From: Phocoena phocoena
Taxonomy: Eukaryota > Chordata > Mammalia > Artiodactyla > Phocoenidae
Direction: 5' to 3'
DNA length: 64,000 nucleotides
Assembly (NCBI RefSeq): GCF_963924675.1
Contig: NC_089230.1
Location: 5,829,001-5,893,000, forward strand
In this document: positions 23,792-35,770 of the stretch, in pieces
Layout: each line of letters opens with the position of its first letter
Position numbering within the stretch: the first letter of the stretch is position 1
The notes under the pieces: generated by a model
The model's input: only the letters and a program-made list of their open reading frames with translations
The model's database searches: none
What the model was told of the DNA's origin: nothing
Made by a program: the position numbers and the translations under genes

Positions 23792-24000
23792 GATTTACCA
23801 TCTTATTTCTCCAAATGAAGGCTACTTTTTACAATAAGGTTTTTGATTTATTAAAAAATCTGTTTCTTAGCGGAATACAAAGTTAATTATGATTATACTC
23901 TATACTAACTTTACATCTACCCTTTGTAAATATAGTATGCATATGGTATTATTAAAACTTTATTCTAATTGCATACTTTTCTCATTGAACCTATGTACAT
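23792..24000 (-). repeat. right arm of the 207-bp inverted repeat
   Basis: This is the reverse complement of 22374-22580. The outer boundary is at the shared TGYACATAGG motif and the inner boundary at GGTAAATC. Flanking sequences outside both boundaries do not match, so these are the full arm limits as far as I can see. Confidence 0.95.
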
Positions 24001-24525
24001 ATCATGATTTATTTAGTATAAAATCTTGAATGAATTAAGCATTCCTATTATTGAGATGTAAATTGCACAGATTTTAGTATAGTCCTTGTTCTTTTGGAAA
24101 TAAAAATGCTAAGATGAAATATTGCAGATCTGGATAGTAATATAATCCATTATGAAAATTTACTGTTATTTTGCTGCTACTGGTCATGTCCTTATTGTAA
24201 ATGGAGAGAAAGCTTTTTTGAGGGCAAATACCTTAGGATACTTTTCACTTTGCAAACCCATCTTACTCTGTTGCTATGGTTACTGTTATACCGCAGCATC
24301 CTTCATTCAGGTATAAATTGTTTTATAGCTTAAAGTTACTTGTTAATATTCTAAAATCTGTGAACCTGCTGAGGGATTATAGCAGGACACGATTGCTTCC
24401 ATGTTTGAAATAGTGATGTCTAAACAGTGTAGTCGCACACTCATTATAATGTTATTAGTGAGCAAGTGTGCTAGAGCTATTTTTTTTTTTTTTTTTACAA
24501 ATGGAATCCTGCATATGAGAGAACT
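24001..24525. other. unique DNA with a poly-T run
   Basis: No gene or family is recognised. A T run of 18 lies at about 24480-24497. The 72- and 109-codon frames at 24343-24672 overlap each other and the next MIR and are not supported. Confidence 0.45.
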
Positions 24526-24529
24526 GTGG

Positions 24530-24740
24530 TTCATCGTGGTTAAGAGCCTGGATTCTGGAGCAAGTTGCCTGGGTTCAGATCCTGCCTCTGCCACTAACCA
24601 TGTCTGTGACCGTGGGTGACTTACATAACCTCTCTTTGTCTCAGTTGTGTGGTGATTAAAGGGGAATAACAATAGGGCCTACCACACCGGATTGTTGTGT
24701 GGAATAAATAGGTTAATGTTTGCAAAGCATTTATTTTATT
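24530..24740 (+). mobile_element. MIR SINE
   Basis: A well-preserved MIR: TGGTTAAGAGCCTGGATTCT near 24538, TGGGTTCAGATCCTGCCTCT near 24570, GTGACTTACATAACCTCTCT near 24616, and a 'GATTGTTGTGTGGAATAAAT' segment near 24690. Confidence 0.8.
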
Positions 24741-25499
24741 TTATTTTTCCTCTATTATTATTATTATTTCACAGGCTAGTTCTTCAAGTCTTCAGGGGAC
24801 TAGTGTAAGGCAAAGCAAGGGACAAGTGGAGTATCAGAAACATTTGTGGTCTGGGGACCACAGGACTGTGGCTTAAATTGGCTATTCTGGCCCTTTTCGA
24901 AATTCATGACCCTGTGAAATCAAACTCTAGGAGTTTGATCCTAACTAAAATTTGATGAAACTAAAGGAATGATTAGCTTACATTTCTTCCTAGCTTTTAC
25001 TTTTTCTCTGAGATGGTGGGTGCAGAACTAGTGTCTGTTCCCAGCATGAAGTGCTTCAAGGCTTCCACTTTCTCACCCATGCTGCATCTTCTCCACAGTA
25101 TCATCATTGCTCCGGTTATATCCAGGAGAAAGCCTCACTGTGAGGGAGGCAAGGCCATTGTTCATCCACTCCCCAGAAACCCTGGAGACAACCTTCGCTG
25201 TGCAACTGACCTACACCCTGCTGACCTTCATTCCTGAAGAGCTGGATTCTTCCTCTTCCTGATCACCCATCCATGCTTTAAATCACTTTGCCACTCAGAC
25301 TTCCGCCACATAGCCAGCAGAGTCTCCTATATTCTCAGCTTGTCTTCTAGTCTTAACTCAGTCCTGGTGCTCCTCTGAGGTCCTTCATTCCCTGGGAGCC
25401 TTGTTGAAACACGAATATTAACACTCCCAGAAAACTCACCCTAGGGCCAGGACTTGGGGTTGGTGACTGTTTTTAGTACGAATTTCTGTTTTTCTGTGC
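24741..25499. other. unique DNA, no gene recognised
   Basis: A TTATT-rich stretch lies near 24720-24770. The 74-codon frame at 25013-25237 shows no protein signature. No repeat family is assigned. Confidence 0.4.
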
Positions 25500-25935
25500 T
25501 CTAGATCCATGTATCTATTTGCCTTTGTGACTTTCTACACTTATATGTCTCAAAGGCACCTCACACCCCACGTGTCTAAAATTAAATTCAGGACTCTCTC
25601 CCACCCTTCCACTTCAAGTAGGGTTCTCTTTCAGCATTTCTGTTTCAGATGGCTATACTCTTCAACCATTTACCTGGGAATCTGCCTTGCAACTTTTCTC
25701 TTACCTCAGTATCTGTCATCAAATCTTGTCAATTTTACCTTTCATCTCTGGGTCTGCATTTTACACATAACAGTCCCTAGTCCAGTCAACCATCTTTTCT
25801 TGACTGACCTACTTCAGTGAGAGGCCCTGGATGATACACTGATTAATCTCCCAGCTGGTTTATCCACATCCATTCTGATTCTTCTCCAAACATTCTGTTC
25901 ATTGTCATCTAATTGATCTTTCTAAATCAAATCTA
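25500..25935 (+). mobile_element. L2 fragment (ORF2 C-terminal part)
   Basis: The plus strand follows L2: TCTCAAAGGCACCTCACACC near 25548, GTCTAAAATTAAATTCAGGA near 25573 ('tgtccaaaactgaactc' in the family), then AATCTTGTCAATTTTACCTT near 25723 and a 'TGATCTTTCTAAATCAAATC' segment near 25914. The 103-codon frame at 25509-25820 is a chance opening in it. Confidence 0.6.
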
Positions 25936-27479
25936 ATCTTGAATAAAAGGTTTTGCTGGATGGCCTTGGAATCTAAGATTCACAATAAACTTTGAATCTG
26001 TACATTTGAACTCAGTGGCATTTCAGTTGCATAAAATTTTTGTCACTGCATATAATCATATTTTATGAGAATACATTTTAGAGTCTAAATTATTGGCTTA
26101 AATATGAATGCTTAAAATAGAAGCCTTTGGCAGGTCTTGGTTGATCTTTATTTCTGGCTTAAGAAACTTGAAGTGTCTATACTAGACATTGGAAATGTTT
26201 GTACAAGGCAGTGTGATATGAATGTATCATTTTGACACTCTCTTTTCTTTCTAGATGTTTGCTCTTTGAGTATAATAAATCATTGCTCTAGTACTCCACA
26301 TGTATCTGTATATAAGTATATGGATAAATAGTTCTTGCCCAAAATGCCGTTTTTCTTACCCTATTTTTTTAAGGTACCTTCTGGCTGTGATAATTTATTT
26401 TTAATTAGTTACATCAACCTGTTGTAAACAATTATATAGTTTACTTCACTATCTGGACTTTTTAGTAAGAATGTTTTGAATTACTAAGGTAAGTTCGAGT
26501 TTTAAATTTATTTAATTATACCAGGGGATTGAAAACCTAGGTTTTCTGGTCCTATAAAACCTCATTGATGTTGACAAAATTCCATTGCTATTGAATTATA
26601 TGGCTAGCACAACATGTAGGTCAGTAAAGTTGTCAGTAATCTTAGTCAACTCTCCCTTGGGTTTTGGTGTAAAATACTTCTTAGCGGGGGAGATGTGGGA
26701 GACCAAAAATCTATCAAGAAGTAGGGTGGAAGTAGGTTAGCTAATCTTGTCTATTCCTATTGGCCCTATTGCCATTTAGTCTATATTTTTGGCTTCATTT
26801 TTAGAGTTAGAAAGTTTAACTGAAAAAAAAAATAACATGTACCTGGTGTATTATAAACATATTAAGCTGAAAGTGAAGGACTCTGTACCACCTATGAAAA
26901 GAATACTGAAAAGATCATTTTTGGTTGGTAATATATACTTTATGATTATGCATCTATGGATGAAAAGTCAGGGTATTGAATTCATGTAGCGTGAGGTGAA
27001 ATGTTGCCTAGATGAACTGAACATGCATTTGAAAGAGAGGACATATTTCCTAAGCAGTTGCACTTTTGCCGCAGGCTGATAAATAGTGGGGTTTGGAATC
27101 GATTTCACCATTGATCTGAAAGATAATCCTTTTTGTGACAATCTTGTCTTGGGGTTTTTACTGTCAGAGGTGAAAATTAATAGCAGAGTCTAAGTGAAAA
27201 AGGAGACGGGAGAGGAATTAAGCCTATGGGGAAAGTGCTGTTATTTGTCTGTCACACAGGAGCTCTTACACCAGAGACTTTGCATATGGGGGTGAGAGGA
27301 GGGGATAGAACATGTACCCCAAGAAGATTTTATTTCATTAATTGCCAGAACTATGCTCCAACATTTACTAATCAATTATATTTACTATTATACATGTGGA
27401 GATAAGAAAATGTAGGGTGGATGGTAATTTGACAGGCTCTTCAAGGGTGTATACTGCTTTTCCAATCAATATTTTGTAC
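25936..27479. other. unique DNA, no gene recognised
   Basis: Nothing is recognised beyond AT-rich single-copy-looking sequence. The 66-codon frame at 26789-26989 is Lys-rich and featureless. Confidence 0.4.
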
Positions 27480-28280
27480 TTCATGCTAGCTTGGCCAGGG
27501 GAGGCAAGCTGAAAGTGGGGGAAGCTTTGGGAAAGCAGGGTATTTGACTTGGGTGGGTTTTATTCCGTTCAGGCCATGAAACGAATAAGGATGACCACAA
27601 GTGCCTCCGGGAACCCACAGGGAGATCATGCTGGGGTGCAGCTAAAACACTGCTGGGTGATTCTTTCTGAGGTGGAAATGAAGAAAGATTTTGCGTTCTC
27701 ATGCCCAGATTTATTAAAACATGTACTCCTTCTGTTCAAGGAGTGGTACCGAAGCTTTCCTGTTAAAAGAGGAAAGGTTACTCTAGTCAGACAGGCGTGG
27801 TTGCTCCAGGCTCAGGGTTTGTCTCCTGGTCGTGTTAACACCTGTCTTCGGGTCAGATGGGGATCGAGGGAGGTGTGGATTCATTAGTGACGCTGCTGCA
27901 CAGTGTGTGTTTTTAAAAACACCCCAAAGCGACACCCCATATCTTCTTTACACTCAGATGTATAAAACTCGAGAGCTGCTTGAGAGTGGAGCACATTGGA
28001 AAGCACCCACCTGTGACATCAGCAGATGGAAAGGCTGTCACTTTTCCGAAAGGGATCCTAGGGAGGCTGATTAACCTGTTAGAAAACCATTTAAGGGATA
28101 TCCCCCAGTCCCCACAGACAGACTCGAATTTAAGAGGATAGAGATATCAGAGTGTTTCCTGAGGTGCTTATAAGTTCGGATCCTTAACGCTGCAAGGATC
28201 CCAAGTGGATCCCATTTCCATAGGTGAAGAGAGAAAACTGCTGAAATGAACACAAATAATATAGTTGAATACAATGAAGT
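27480..28280. other. CpG-enriched unique block
   Basis: Between about 27560 and 28200 I count roughly 16 CpGs, clearly denser than the surrounding non-repeat DNA. No repeat family is recognised. Overlapping open frames on both strands (27481-27702 minus, 27549-27887 plus, 27832-28074 plus) carry no protein domain I know. It could be a conserved non-coding element, a regulatory element, an old exon or a decayed CpG-rich repeat; I cannot decide from the sequence. Confidence 0.35.
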
Positions 28281-29675
28281 ATGCCTTTATAGTTAATTTA
28301 TTTTTGTTGTTAGAACAGCTCACTAACATTTCCTGAATTGGGCTCTCAGGTAACTATTTGGACTCAGAAAGAGCACTGCATTTCTTGAAGGCCACATGTG
28401 TGTGGTGCCTGGAGTTAATAATCTTTCTGCACGAACACTCTATGACCCTCTTGACTGTAGGGAGGCAAGAAGGGGATTCCCTATGTATTCAGCTTCCTTT
28501 CCTTAGGAAGTCAGGCCTTTCACTGGGCTCCTGGTAGAGATCATTCTTCGCTTAGCTTTCTCTGCTGTCCTCATTTTAAAACCATGTCTCATAATAGGAC
28601 TATAGTTAAGCCTAAATGCTTGTAGGGTTCTGTCAAAAGGTAGATTTGCATAGCTATTCTAGTACACTTAGATACCTGGTTTCAGCCATTAATATAATTT
28701 AAAGTGTGTAGGTTCTCTTTTATGGTAGAAAATTCATAAGACATCAACATTAACATTGATCATACAGTTTTCTGCTTTAGTTTCTATAAAGAATGATTTA
28801 TTCAAGAGAAAATACTTAATTGCTTTACTTCGGTGTCTAGGAATTCATTGCGTTTTTTTTTTTTTCCTCCTGAGTGTTGCACACCTTATGGAAATATTTG
28901 AAATATTATGTTGATCTTCTTAAGATAAATATACAGTAGGAAATACCATATTTTAATAATCATTACCTTTCACTCAATAAACATGATTAGCAAGAAAAAC
29001 AGTAATGAAATATTTTACATTTGCAGTCTGCCTTTGAAATATTGAAACATAATTGTGAAATATTTATAAGTCATTGAGTGACCTGTGGAAAATATAAGCA
29101 AGAAAAAGAAAAAAAATGATAATTCAGTTATTCTCCTTTGGCTTTGACTATTTCACGGGGAGGGAGTGGATATGAGTGGTTTTTATAACTACAAGTTAGA
29201 GCAAAATATTTAAATTTTTTTGTGTATGTTGTTATTTTACCTTTTGTTGAGATATCTACAGTTTTGACTTCTTGATATCTTTGTGTTATGACACAGTCTC
29301 ATTATTCAAGCAGTCCTAGGCAATTAAATTAATATTTTTTCCCCAAATGTACCTTCGTTTCTAAAACAGATTTCTCAGAAATAATGAAGGTATTTTGTAT
29401 TAATTTAAAAGTTAGACATATTAGGACTTGATGATGGCATTACTAGATAAACGTTGATGAATGAGCCTATGTTCTTTACCATGAAATAAAAATCTAATAA
29501 ATTTTTATTTGTTAACACTAACATCTGTAATTCAAATGGAACCTCTTCCTTAAAAGTGAGTTAATAAGTGTTATTAGATCTCTGCTATATATATGAGCAA
29601 ATGTCCAACCTTAACTCCCTCCTTTCTGATCTTTTTAAAATGATTTTTATTTACTTTTAGATTAGCATTAAAAAT
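28281..29675. other. unique AT-rich DNA, no gene recognised
   Basis: It contains a T run near 28853-28866. No family or credible frame is recognised. Confidence 0.45.
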
Positions 29676-29858
29676 ATCCTTTCTATTTCAAATATAGCAG
29701 TGTATATAATAACCTAAATGGGAAAAGAACTTGAAAAAGAATAGATAAATGTATATATATAACTGAATCACTTTGCTGTACACTTGAAATGAACACGTTG
29801 CTAATCAACTATACTCCAATATAAAATAAAAATAAAAAAAATCCTTTCTATTTCAAAT
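29676..29858 (+). mobile_element. very short 5'-truncated L1 (about 147 bp) with target-site duplication
   Basis: The perfect 18-bp duplication ATCCTTTCTATTTCAAAT is at 29676-29693 and 29841-29858. Between them lies only the L1 3' end: AACTGAATCACTTTGCTGTA near 29760, CAACTATACTCCAATATAAA near 29807, then an A-rich tail. Confidence 0.9.
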
Positions 29859-32342
29859 TGACACTTTAAAATTATTCAAATAGAGTAGCACCAAACATAT
29901 AAAAAAACATGATTTCACAATTATTAGAGTTAAACCCTAAGGGAAAAAATCAAGTTATTATCATGTTTTAAATTTTTTAAAAAATTACCACTTTTTAGGA
30001 CAACTTAATTCTGAACAACTTTTTATTTTTGTTGCAGGGTTTATTGCAGTTATGTGTCATGTACTTTTCTGAAACGGTCTTCAAAAATTAAAAACAATTT
30101 CTAGGACATGAAATACTCAACAAGACCATAATAAAAGCATACAGAAGTATTCCCACATAATATCCAAAATATGTCATGTTCAATAATGTCAGTAACGTTC
30201 AGTAAAGTTTCAGGCTTGGACCACTCTATTTTTTATAACAAATTTCATAGTAAGAATTTGAGATGTGGACATTTTATAACTAAGTGAACTTGGATGACAT
30301 GTTCATTTTATGCTTACTGAATGCCCCATAAGTAGCCTAGTTAGTGGAATAGTCTATGTAATTTGGTTGCCATGGAAATCATACATTTTTTTTGTTGTTG
30401 TAGAGATGGCAGAATAATCAATAAGACTTTGAAGCATAAAAATATATTGTATTAGAATAAAATTCAGTAGTAGTATCCTTTAAAGAGAAAAAGGGAATGT
30501 ATAAAATTTCCAGCTGTTTGAAAAGGAATTTGTTTATGTATTTTTAAAAAGAATGGTAGGGGTATCATATCATTTTGGCATGCACTTGCCCATAGTAGGC
30601 TTGGCTGGTTGTGCTTGTCTCTGGGCCTTTCTGACTTTACCTCTGTGTTCCTGCACTGTTTTCTTTTACTTCATAATTGACCTTTTTTTTTCCTGTTTTC
30701 TATGTACTTGTTTTTCACATTCAGACATTGGCAGAGCTCACTGTAAGCTGAGATGGCATCTAGCACACTTCCCCTCCTCAGGCTCCTTGGCATACTTCTT
30801 GATGTCCTTCTACAACTGGTCCTGCATCACACACTTCTGACTGTAAACAGAGTTTAGAGTTTATGTCCTGTGGGTTTTGTAATGGTGGTGTGTTAGCTAC
30901 TTTTAAAGTTTCTTTACATACATTCTGAGATTGTGTTGTATTTCATTCTCTTAGAGCTCTTACCATTCATAGATTAATATTCTTCTTATAATACTCAAAA
31001 GTAATTTTTTTATTACATTGAAGTTTTCTCTTCATGTCCCACTCTTTTACTTCTCCTGAATTTTTTTTTGAATTGTTTTAGTTTACACAAAGCTGTGAGT
31101 TATGGTTGAAGAGAACCAAGGTATTTGCTTGGTTTTATTGCCTTATCAAGTAACTATATGTCCAGGGCAGAAAATAAATCATACTTTTTTTGGTGACACC
31201 TACATTATTCCATGTAGTTCCTGAAGCTGTGGTATTTGGAAACAGGCTGATGATGTTTAAATAGGCAGATGACGATCAGTCATTTAAAGTTTCAAAGGAT
31301 GTCTCTGTTGGGGCAAAATGATTATGGATGGATCCCACCATAAATCAGCATATTACTCAACTATAAAAACTCCAAAGGAGCTGAAACATGAACAATGAAC
31401 CAAATAATCATCACAGAGCAGAATCTCAAGTAGTTGCCAGAAGATGTATTCCTGAAACAACTATTCATAAAATGTGTTTAATGAATACATGGATAAATAT
31501 GTCAGCTGTGAAACTTTTAAACAAATATTTGCTATTATTGGAACCTCATCTTCTATCTTCTTTCTCTTATGCTTTTTTTTTTTTTTTTTACATCAGTAAC
31601 ACAATTTCTTTCTAGCAGTTCACTAGATCTAAATTAGAATGTGGGTCAAAAATCACTAATTTTGATTATTCCTACAAAAGGAATTAGCACTTATTCAGTT
31701 CATACTTGCTATATAATTGTCAAAATTGTTATCATTCATAGCAGAAATATTTTAAATTGCTGCTAAATTAGCTTAACTGAATATTAAGTTAAATCCTCAA
31801 TGTACTAAGTTCCTCACAGTAAACTCCTCATTCCCATCTTACTGATTGTGAAAAAAGAGCTACTATTTAGGTGATATTTAGTATTAAGATTTTAGAATGC
31901 ATAGAAAAGATAAACAGGAATCCAATAAAATGTTCCATTTAAGTCATTTGTGTCCTTACAATGATACTTTTTAAATTGCATCATCCTACATGTATATTTC
32001 CAGCTCTGTTTACCTCTCTGTGCCCCTTGCCATTTGTAATGTTTTCCTAAGAACCATTTGCATCTGGATGCCTCATCTCAGGCTGGTTTACTGTTTAGCA
32101 CACAACCTGACTTAGGGACCTCATCCTTTAGCATCTAGCCTGTGCTCAATTCAAAGTGCCCTTAGAAACAGGTGACTACTTCTAAGATATCATATCTGGT
32201 GACTTTGGAACTAGTATAGTTCCTGAGTTGAGAGGCTAGTTTTTGTGAGCTATTCCTGCATGGCCGGAATGATCATCAGGCTCTTGTGTGTCCCAAAGTT
32301 GTACTCCCAAGCGGCATGTTGCACCTGTGTGTGCATGTGGAT
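29859..32342. other. unique AT-rich DNA, no gene recognised
   Basis: A T run of 20 lies at about 31570-31589. Frames at 30553-30840 (95 codons) and 31388-31615 (75 codons) have no recognisable domain. The first is hydrophobic because of a T-rich composition, not a clear signal peptide with a partner domain. Confidence 0.4.
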
Positions 32343-32578
32343 CACAGTGTTGTTCTTTTTTTTTTGGTGGTACGCGGGCCTCTCACTGTTGTGGCCTCTC
32401 CCGTTGCGGAGCACAGGCTCCGCTCCGGACGCGCAGGCTCAGCGGCCATGGCTCTCGGGCCCAGCCGCTCTGCGGCATGTGGGATCTTCCCAGACCGGGG
32501 CACGAACCCGTGTCCCCTGCATCAGCAGGCGGACTCCCAACCACTGCGCCACCAGGGAAGCCCCACAGGGTTGTTCTT
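32343..32578 (-). mobile_element. CHR SINE with target-site duplication
   Basis: On the minus strand the element starts at the GGCTTCCCTGGTGGCGCAGT head (32563 downward) and ends in an A tail (T run at 32356-32365). The 15-bp flanks CACAGTGTTGTTCTT (32343-32357) and CACAGGGTTGTTCTT (32564-32578) differ by one base. A 5-bp duplication (CTCCGCTCCGG) is private to this copy. Three overlapping plus-strand frames of 99-111 codons are antisense to it. Confidence 0.95.
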
Positions 32579-33399
32579 GATCACTGATTGACTCATAGCA
32601 AAAAGTTCTCAAGATCAATGATTAAAGCTTGATCAGTCTGCAGCTTATGTCAGTGTGTCTTACCGCTCTCATCGCGGCTTCCGTTGTTTTCGTTAGTCTT
32701 CATTGAGACTGGAGCCAGGGATTTGTTTGCAGTGTGTGCTTCAGTGAAATTGGTTTAGGTTGTAATACCATTCAAGACTGGTGGACAGACGATTCACATG
32801 GAAAGTGGCAAGAAAGCCTGAAAGATCAATGGAGGCTTGAAATGTACTAGCCACTTTTTTCTACCTTACAGATTCACTTTCCTAATAAAAAAAGAAAGGT
32901 GGCTAACTTTACAGATAGATTAAAGTTGATTTAAAGTTGGAATTAAGATCATTACTTTCACTTTTCATTTAGTAGATTAATCAGCAGTTATTTTAAAATT
33001 TTATGCCAGATCTTTTCTTTTGGAAAAATAATCTGAATGGCAATTATATAGTTTCAGAAGGTTAATATTGTTCCTAAAATATATTACTATTAGACATGAG
33101 CAATGAAGAGCTCTTTTTCTTTATATAGGTAGGAAATTTTCCATAATGAGCCTTTATTACTTTGCTAATGAAAAAAATGTACAAATTGTATTTTAAAGTA
33201 GAAGAGAAGATAATTATGCTAAAATAAAACCATCTGGGATTTTTGGAGAGGCCCACTCCCCCTCCCCCCCACACACTGTTATGTGAAAACTTTATCAAGG
33301 CAGAATGTAACTAATACATTTATTTGGTATTTCATTCACAAATTCTTTAATCCCTAATGAGTTGTTATTCCTTATAATTAAAATCTCCCTAAGTAGGTC
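32579..33399. other. mostly unique DNA holding a possible small exon or conserved element
   Basis: The first 200 bases contain a CpG cluster and a donor-like site, described separately. The remainder is AT-rich; a C-rich run lies at about 33250-33272. The 74-codon minus-strand frame at 33074-33298 is not supported. Confidence 0.4.
32664..32708 (-). other. candidate 45-bp exon or conserved element
   Basis: Five CpGs fall within 29 bases (32664-32692), in unique sequence where CpG is otherwise rare. On the minus strand the segment is preceded by CTCCAG (acceptor-like, but with only a weak pyrimidine tract). It ends at G followed by GTAAGA, a good donor-like hexamer at 32658-32663. It is a multiple of three and one frame is open, reading SMKTNENNGSRDES. 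I do not recognise this peptide. Splice-like hexamers are common by chance, so this stays a weak candidate for an exon, or for a constrained non-coding element. Confidence 0.2.
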
Positions 33400-33545
33400 C
33401 AATTTAGAAAGTATTTCTTTAAGGCCTACTATGTGGAAAATACTGTGCTAGATACTGTTGGAGATATGAAGTTAAATTACAGTATTACTGAAGACGAAAA
33501 CATAAAACAATAAAATAACCAATGTGTTAACAGGTGCTCATAACA
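33400..33545 (-). mobile_element. L2 3'-end fragment, antisense
   Basis: TTTCTTTAAGGCCTACTATG, AAAATACTGTGCTAGATACT and a later 'TGTTAACAGGTGCTCATAAC' segment follow the reversed L2 3' end. Confidence 0.6.
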
Positions 33546-34594
33546 ACCAGGCATGTTTTAATGGAAGAAAATGAAAAGAGTAACAAGATCAGATTCCTAG
33601 TAATGATTGAAAGTACTAAATACAAATGCAAATGCCAATAATAACCCCAAGTTTATGTTTACTTTTAGTACACATCCTTGCTATTATAGGAGGTGGGGGG
33701 GAAAACAGAGCTACACTTGTTATTCAGTTGCACCATAAAAACAGCTGCTTTGAGTGCAAATAATTCCAAACGCAGAAAAAAAATGTTTACATTATGTTAA
33801 ATTTTAAAATACAAGACTAAAAATGTACTTACCTTATTATTACAGCTGTTTAAATGCAGAACTGCTGTACTTCCTTCCCTTAAAAAGCGGGAATGAGGAA
33901 GAAGACTGGGAGGAAAGAAAACAAAATGTTAACAAGTCTTTATTTTTGGATAGTAGAGGCTATAGATTTTTTTTTAAATTTTCTATTTTTTTTGTATTTT
34001 CATATTCTTCCATAGTGAATATTTATTACTTTACTAAAGGGAAAAATACAGATAAACCCTTTTGAAGAAGAAGCAGAAAAAGATAATTGCTCTGAAATGA
34101 ACCCAGCGATTAGGGAAAGGCCCAAAGAAGTCAGCTGTGCCCCCTGACAGAGTATCTTGTGAGAAGCCTGACCTCCGGGCTGTAACCCAGAAATGGAGAT
34201 GCAGGCCACACCTTTGAAAAGCTCACACTTGTCATCCATCTAAATCAAGGGAAAGAACCAACACAATCAAGATATAAGGTATTTACATTGAAGGAATGGA
34301 GAAGAAGGCAAGAAAGTCTAGTGGTGGTGTTTTTTTAACTCTACATAGCTATGCCCTTGTATGAAATATCTCCATAAAGGCAAGAGCACTAAGGGTATAC
34401 TGTTGGTGCTGCCTTCTGGCTTATGAGACTGTATAGAGAACACTAACACCTATAATAATACGTAGCTTGCCAGTCATACATTTTGACAAAATCCCAGCTG
34501 GGGCATAACAGGATCAGAGTGGTGAGCCAGAGTAATAAAGGTAGAGTTCATGTAGGGAAAGAGAGGCAGACAGTGGAGGATAGTCATCGTAATA
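33546..34594. other. unique DNA, no gene recognised
   Basis: Short frames at 33823-34065 (plus) and 34000-34239 (minus) overlap and are featureless. The minus-strand frame ends beside the sequence CCTCCGGGCTGTAACC, which is not a family I know. Confidence 0.4.
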
Positions 34595-34690
34595 ATAGCT
34601 ACAACTGGCTGAGCACCCACCATGTGCCGAGGGCCACTCCAGGTCCTTTATTTATGGTACCGTGTTAATGGGAATGAAAACTGAGCTCTG
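34595..34690 (-). mobile_element. MIR or L2 3' fragment, antisense
   Basis: CTGGCTGAGCACCCACCATG followed by TGCCGAGGGCCACTCCAGG is the reversed 'tattgagcacctactatgtgccaggcac' motif shared by MIR and L2 3' ends. It is too short to separate them. Confidence 0.45.
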
Positions 34691-35689
34691 CTCCAATAAA
34701 GCAAAGGGAGATGGAGCGTAAGGGTCTAGTCTAGTACCCACCTGCCTGGAGAATGTCATGAAATTCCCATTTTCCTGGAAAACTCAGTTGTTTTTAACAA
34801 TACCAGTTTGATATTGCCTGCTATTTTTATGTTCTTAACGTGGGGAACATTACCTTCCAATCATCCTAGGCTTACTAAGGAAATTTCCATCCCTTCACCT
34901 TCGATTGTCTTATTCACTTTCCAAGTCAAGAATATCACTTAGCCTTTTTGTCAGCAAAACTCATTTAGCTCAGATAAATTCATCTTGCTACATAATTTTT
35001 TCCAGAGGCAGTAATGAAAAGTTTCTATTTATTTGTGGTATTGAGAGCACAAGTTATAAGAGAGATGTTTAATCTCCTTGCAACATAGATAATTACAATT
35101 TTCCTCCCTTTTTTCTGCATGATAATTCAAGTTAGTAAGGGTTTCATTTTGCTCAAGATTGCTCTTTCTATGCTTCTCTATAAGACACATCCTTTTGTAA
35201 TTGTCACAGAGGTTTATTTTGAAGTCCTTAAAGATAAGTCATTGTAACCTGATTGATAATCATTATGCTTATTTTAAATTACATATTATGCATCTGTAGT
35301 AATTATCAGATTATTCTTTGCATGAAAATAGTATAATGTAATATTTACTCTGACTGTCATTGGTATATTGCTGTTTTCTGTAAGGGGGAAGGGCTGCCAT
35401 TTGTTCTTGAGACCATGCTTCCATTTTTGGCAGTTGCCACCAGTTCAAGAAGCAATGCTAGTCTTTATGCCAGCAACAAGTGTAACCTCAGAGTTTAATG
35501 GACACTACAGTATGCTTACTTTATGTTTCTATTAAAATGTACCTCTTAAAAAAATGTACCTCTTTACTAAAATAGCAAATTAATAAATCACATCCTTTCT
35601 GTACTTGGATATTGCTGCTTTAGTGCATATATCACTCTGCGTGAGTTACCTTTTGTATGACTGTTAGATTACTGGAGCATTGATATCAG
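34691..35689. other. unique AT-rich DNA
   Basis: No family, gene or structured element is recognised. Confidence 0.45.
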
Positions 35690-35770
35690 GGATCGTGTCT
35701 GCACCACTAGGGCTTACCACAGTGCCTATCCCATGTATATAAGGCACTCAGCAAATGCTTATTGAACTGA
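35690..35770 (+). mobile_element. L2 3' end
   Basis: GGGATCGTGTCTGCACCACT near 35689, then 'CACAGTGCCTATCCCATG' and GGCACTCAGCAAATGCTTAT near 35742, is a typical L2 terminal segment ending in TTGAACTGAAC. Confidence 0.65.

Noticed and set aside
22374..24000. Reading the inverted repeat as terminal repeats of a complete DNA transposon
   Set aside because: No transposase-like frame in the spacer, no clear target duplication outside the arms, and arm length and identity are unlike the short terminal repeats of known mammalian elements.
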